A program made the position numbers and the translations under genes. A stretch of DNA of 64,000 nt from Halovulum marinum (GTDB lineage: Bacteria > Pseudomonadota > Alphaproteobacteria > Rhodobacterales > Rhodobacteraceae): NCBI RefSeq assembly GCF_009697225.1, contig NZ_WIND01000010.1, positions 62,001 to 126,000 on the forward strand, written 5' to 3'. Below the pieces are notes generated by a model. The model searched no databases and had not been told where the DNA came from. It saw only the letters and a program-made list of their open reading frames with translations. Positions 63,756 through 64,000 of this stretch are shown here, piece after piece. Within the stretch, counting starts at the first letter, position 1; each line of letters begins with the position of its first letter.

Positions 63756-64000
63756 GGATCCGAAGACGTCCTGCGGACGCTGCGCTCAGCCGCAGCGGAC
63801 GTGCTCGGAGATCATCCGGACCTCATTATCGGCGTAAACGGCAGCGTCGCGCGCCGGGAGGCAACCACCGGTTCGGACGTCGACCTCTTCGTCCTGACTC
63901 TTAGCGGCAACATTGAGGCAGCTAGAAGGGCGCAGGCCGCTCATCGGGGCCGCCTCACCGAACTGGGTGTCAAGATGCCCGCTCCCGGTGGCGTGTTTGA
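63756..64000 (+). CDS. Nucleotidyltransferase-fold protein, partial
   Basis: Open to the window end. VNGSVARREATTGSDVDLFV is the polymerase-beta-type nucleotidyltransferase signature (Gly-Ser then Asp-x-Asp). SAAADVLGDHPDLIIG precedes and GRLTELGVKMPAPGGVF follows. The start is not identifiable: frame and homology begin around 63756 and the 149 bases before it show nothing clear. It lies right after the cyclase remnant on the same strand. Confidence 0.6.

Noticed and set aside
47513-64000. Second attachment site (copy of the tRNA 3' end) inside the window
   Set aside because: No convincing copy of the tRNA 3' sequence was seen by eye; a computed search is needed for certainty.

Overview
The window looks like chromosome of a high-GC alphaproteobacterium of the order Rhodobacterales. 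Evidence: the order ftsW-murG-murC-(two DUF2484 genes)-murB-ddl-ftsQ-ftsA-ftsZ-lpxC-bamD-recN, a long alphaproteobacterial FtsZ, GANTC sites in front of ftsZ, a TRAP transporter operon, and remnants of a ChrR-type photooxidative-stress locus. No database search was possible; product names come from reading motifs and gene order.

Layout. 0-5.4 kb: the end of an M24 aminopeptidase, an array of six identical palindromes in front of a DUF427 gene, a ClC chloride channel, a thioesterase, a FAD-linked D-lactate/glycolate-type oxidase and an exported L,D-transpeptidase. 5.5-19.4 kb: the division and cell-wall (dcw) cluster, all on the minus strand with many 4-base overlaps. 19.4-30.6 kb: a catabolic region of two minus-strand operons. 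One (cytochrome peroxidase-like protein, PfkB kinase, LacD-type aldolase, fucose-isomerase-like protein, Gfo/Idh/MocA protein, methyltransferase) looks like an isomerise-phosphorylate-cleave route for an unidentified hexose, possibly a sulfosugar. The other is a DeoR-type regulator plus TRAP dctQ-dctM-dctP. Two near-identical operator candidates flank the regulator gene, one before it and one before dctQ. 30.7-35.1 kb: gcvT-gcvH-gcvP. 35-47 kb: mixed genes, including a fructokinase, a frameshifted LysR gene, an exporter, a phosphoesterase, a sensor module (hybrid kinase, cysteine-free SUOX-fold periplasmic protein, LuxR-type regulator), a deletion scar joining the tails of chrR and an SDR gene, a racemase and an ABC-2 exporter.

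47.4 kb to the right end is accessory DNA. A large serine recombinase ends antisense inside a tRNA-Met(CAT) gene, which marks the tRNA 3' part as the probable attachment site. Behind it lie a cluster of hairpins, unrecognised genes, a KfrA-like DNA-binding protein, and a type I restriction-modification system whose methylase carries its own single target-recognition domain in a low-GC patch. The last 5.5 kb resembles a worn metal or envelope-stress island: a second-type lgt, a TVP38 protein, a DUF302 protein, a Met-rich EF-hand protein and several truncated genes (ECF sigma factor, glutaredoxin, nucleotide cyclase), ending in a partial nucleotidyltransferase.

How the parts work together: the dcw genes build and split the cell wall; the TRAP operon and its regulator probably feed the kinase/aldolase pathway; the glycine cleavage operon is self-contained; the island carries its own integration enzyme and a restriction barrier. 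No CRISPR array, rRNA or replication origin was seen.
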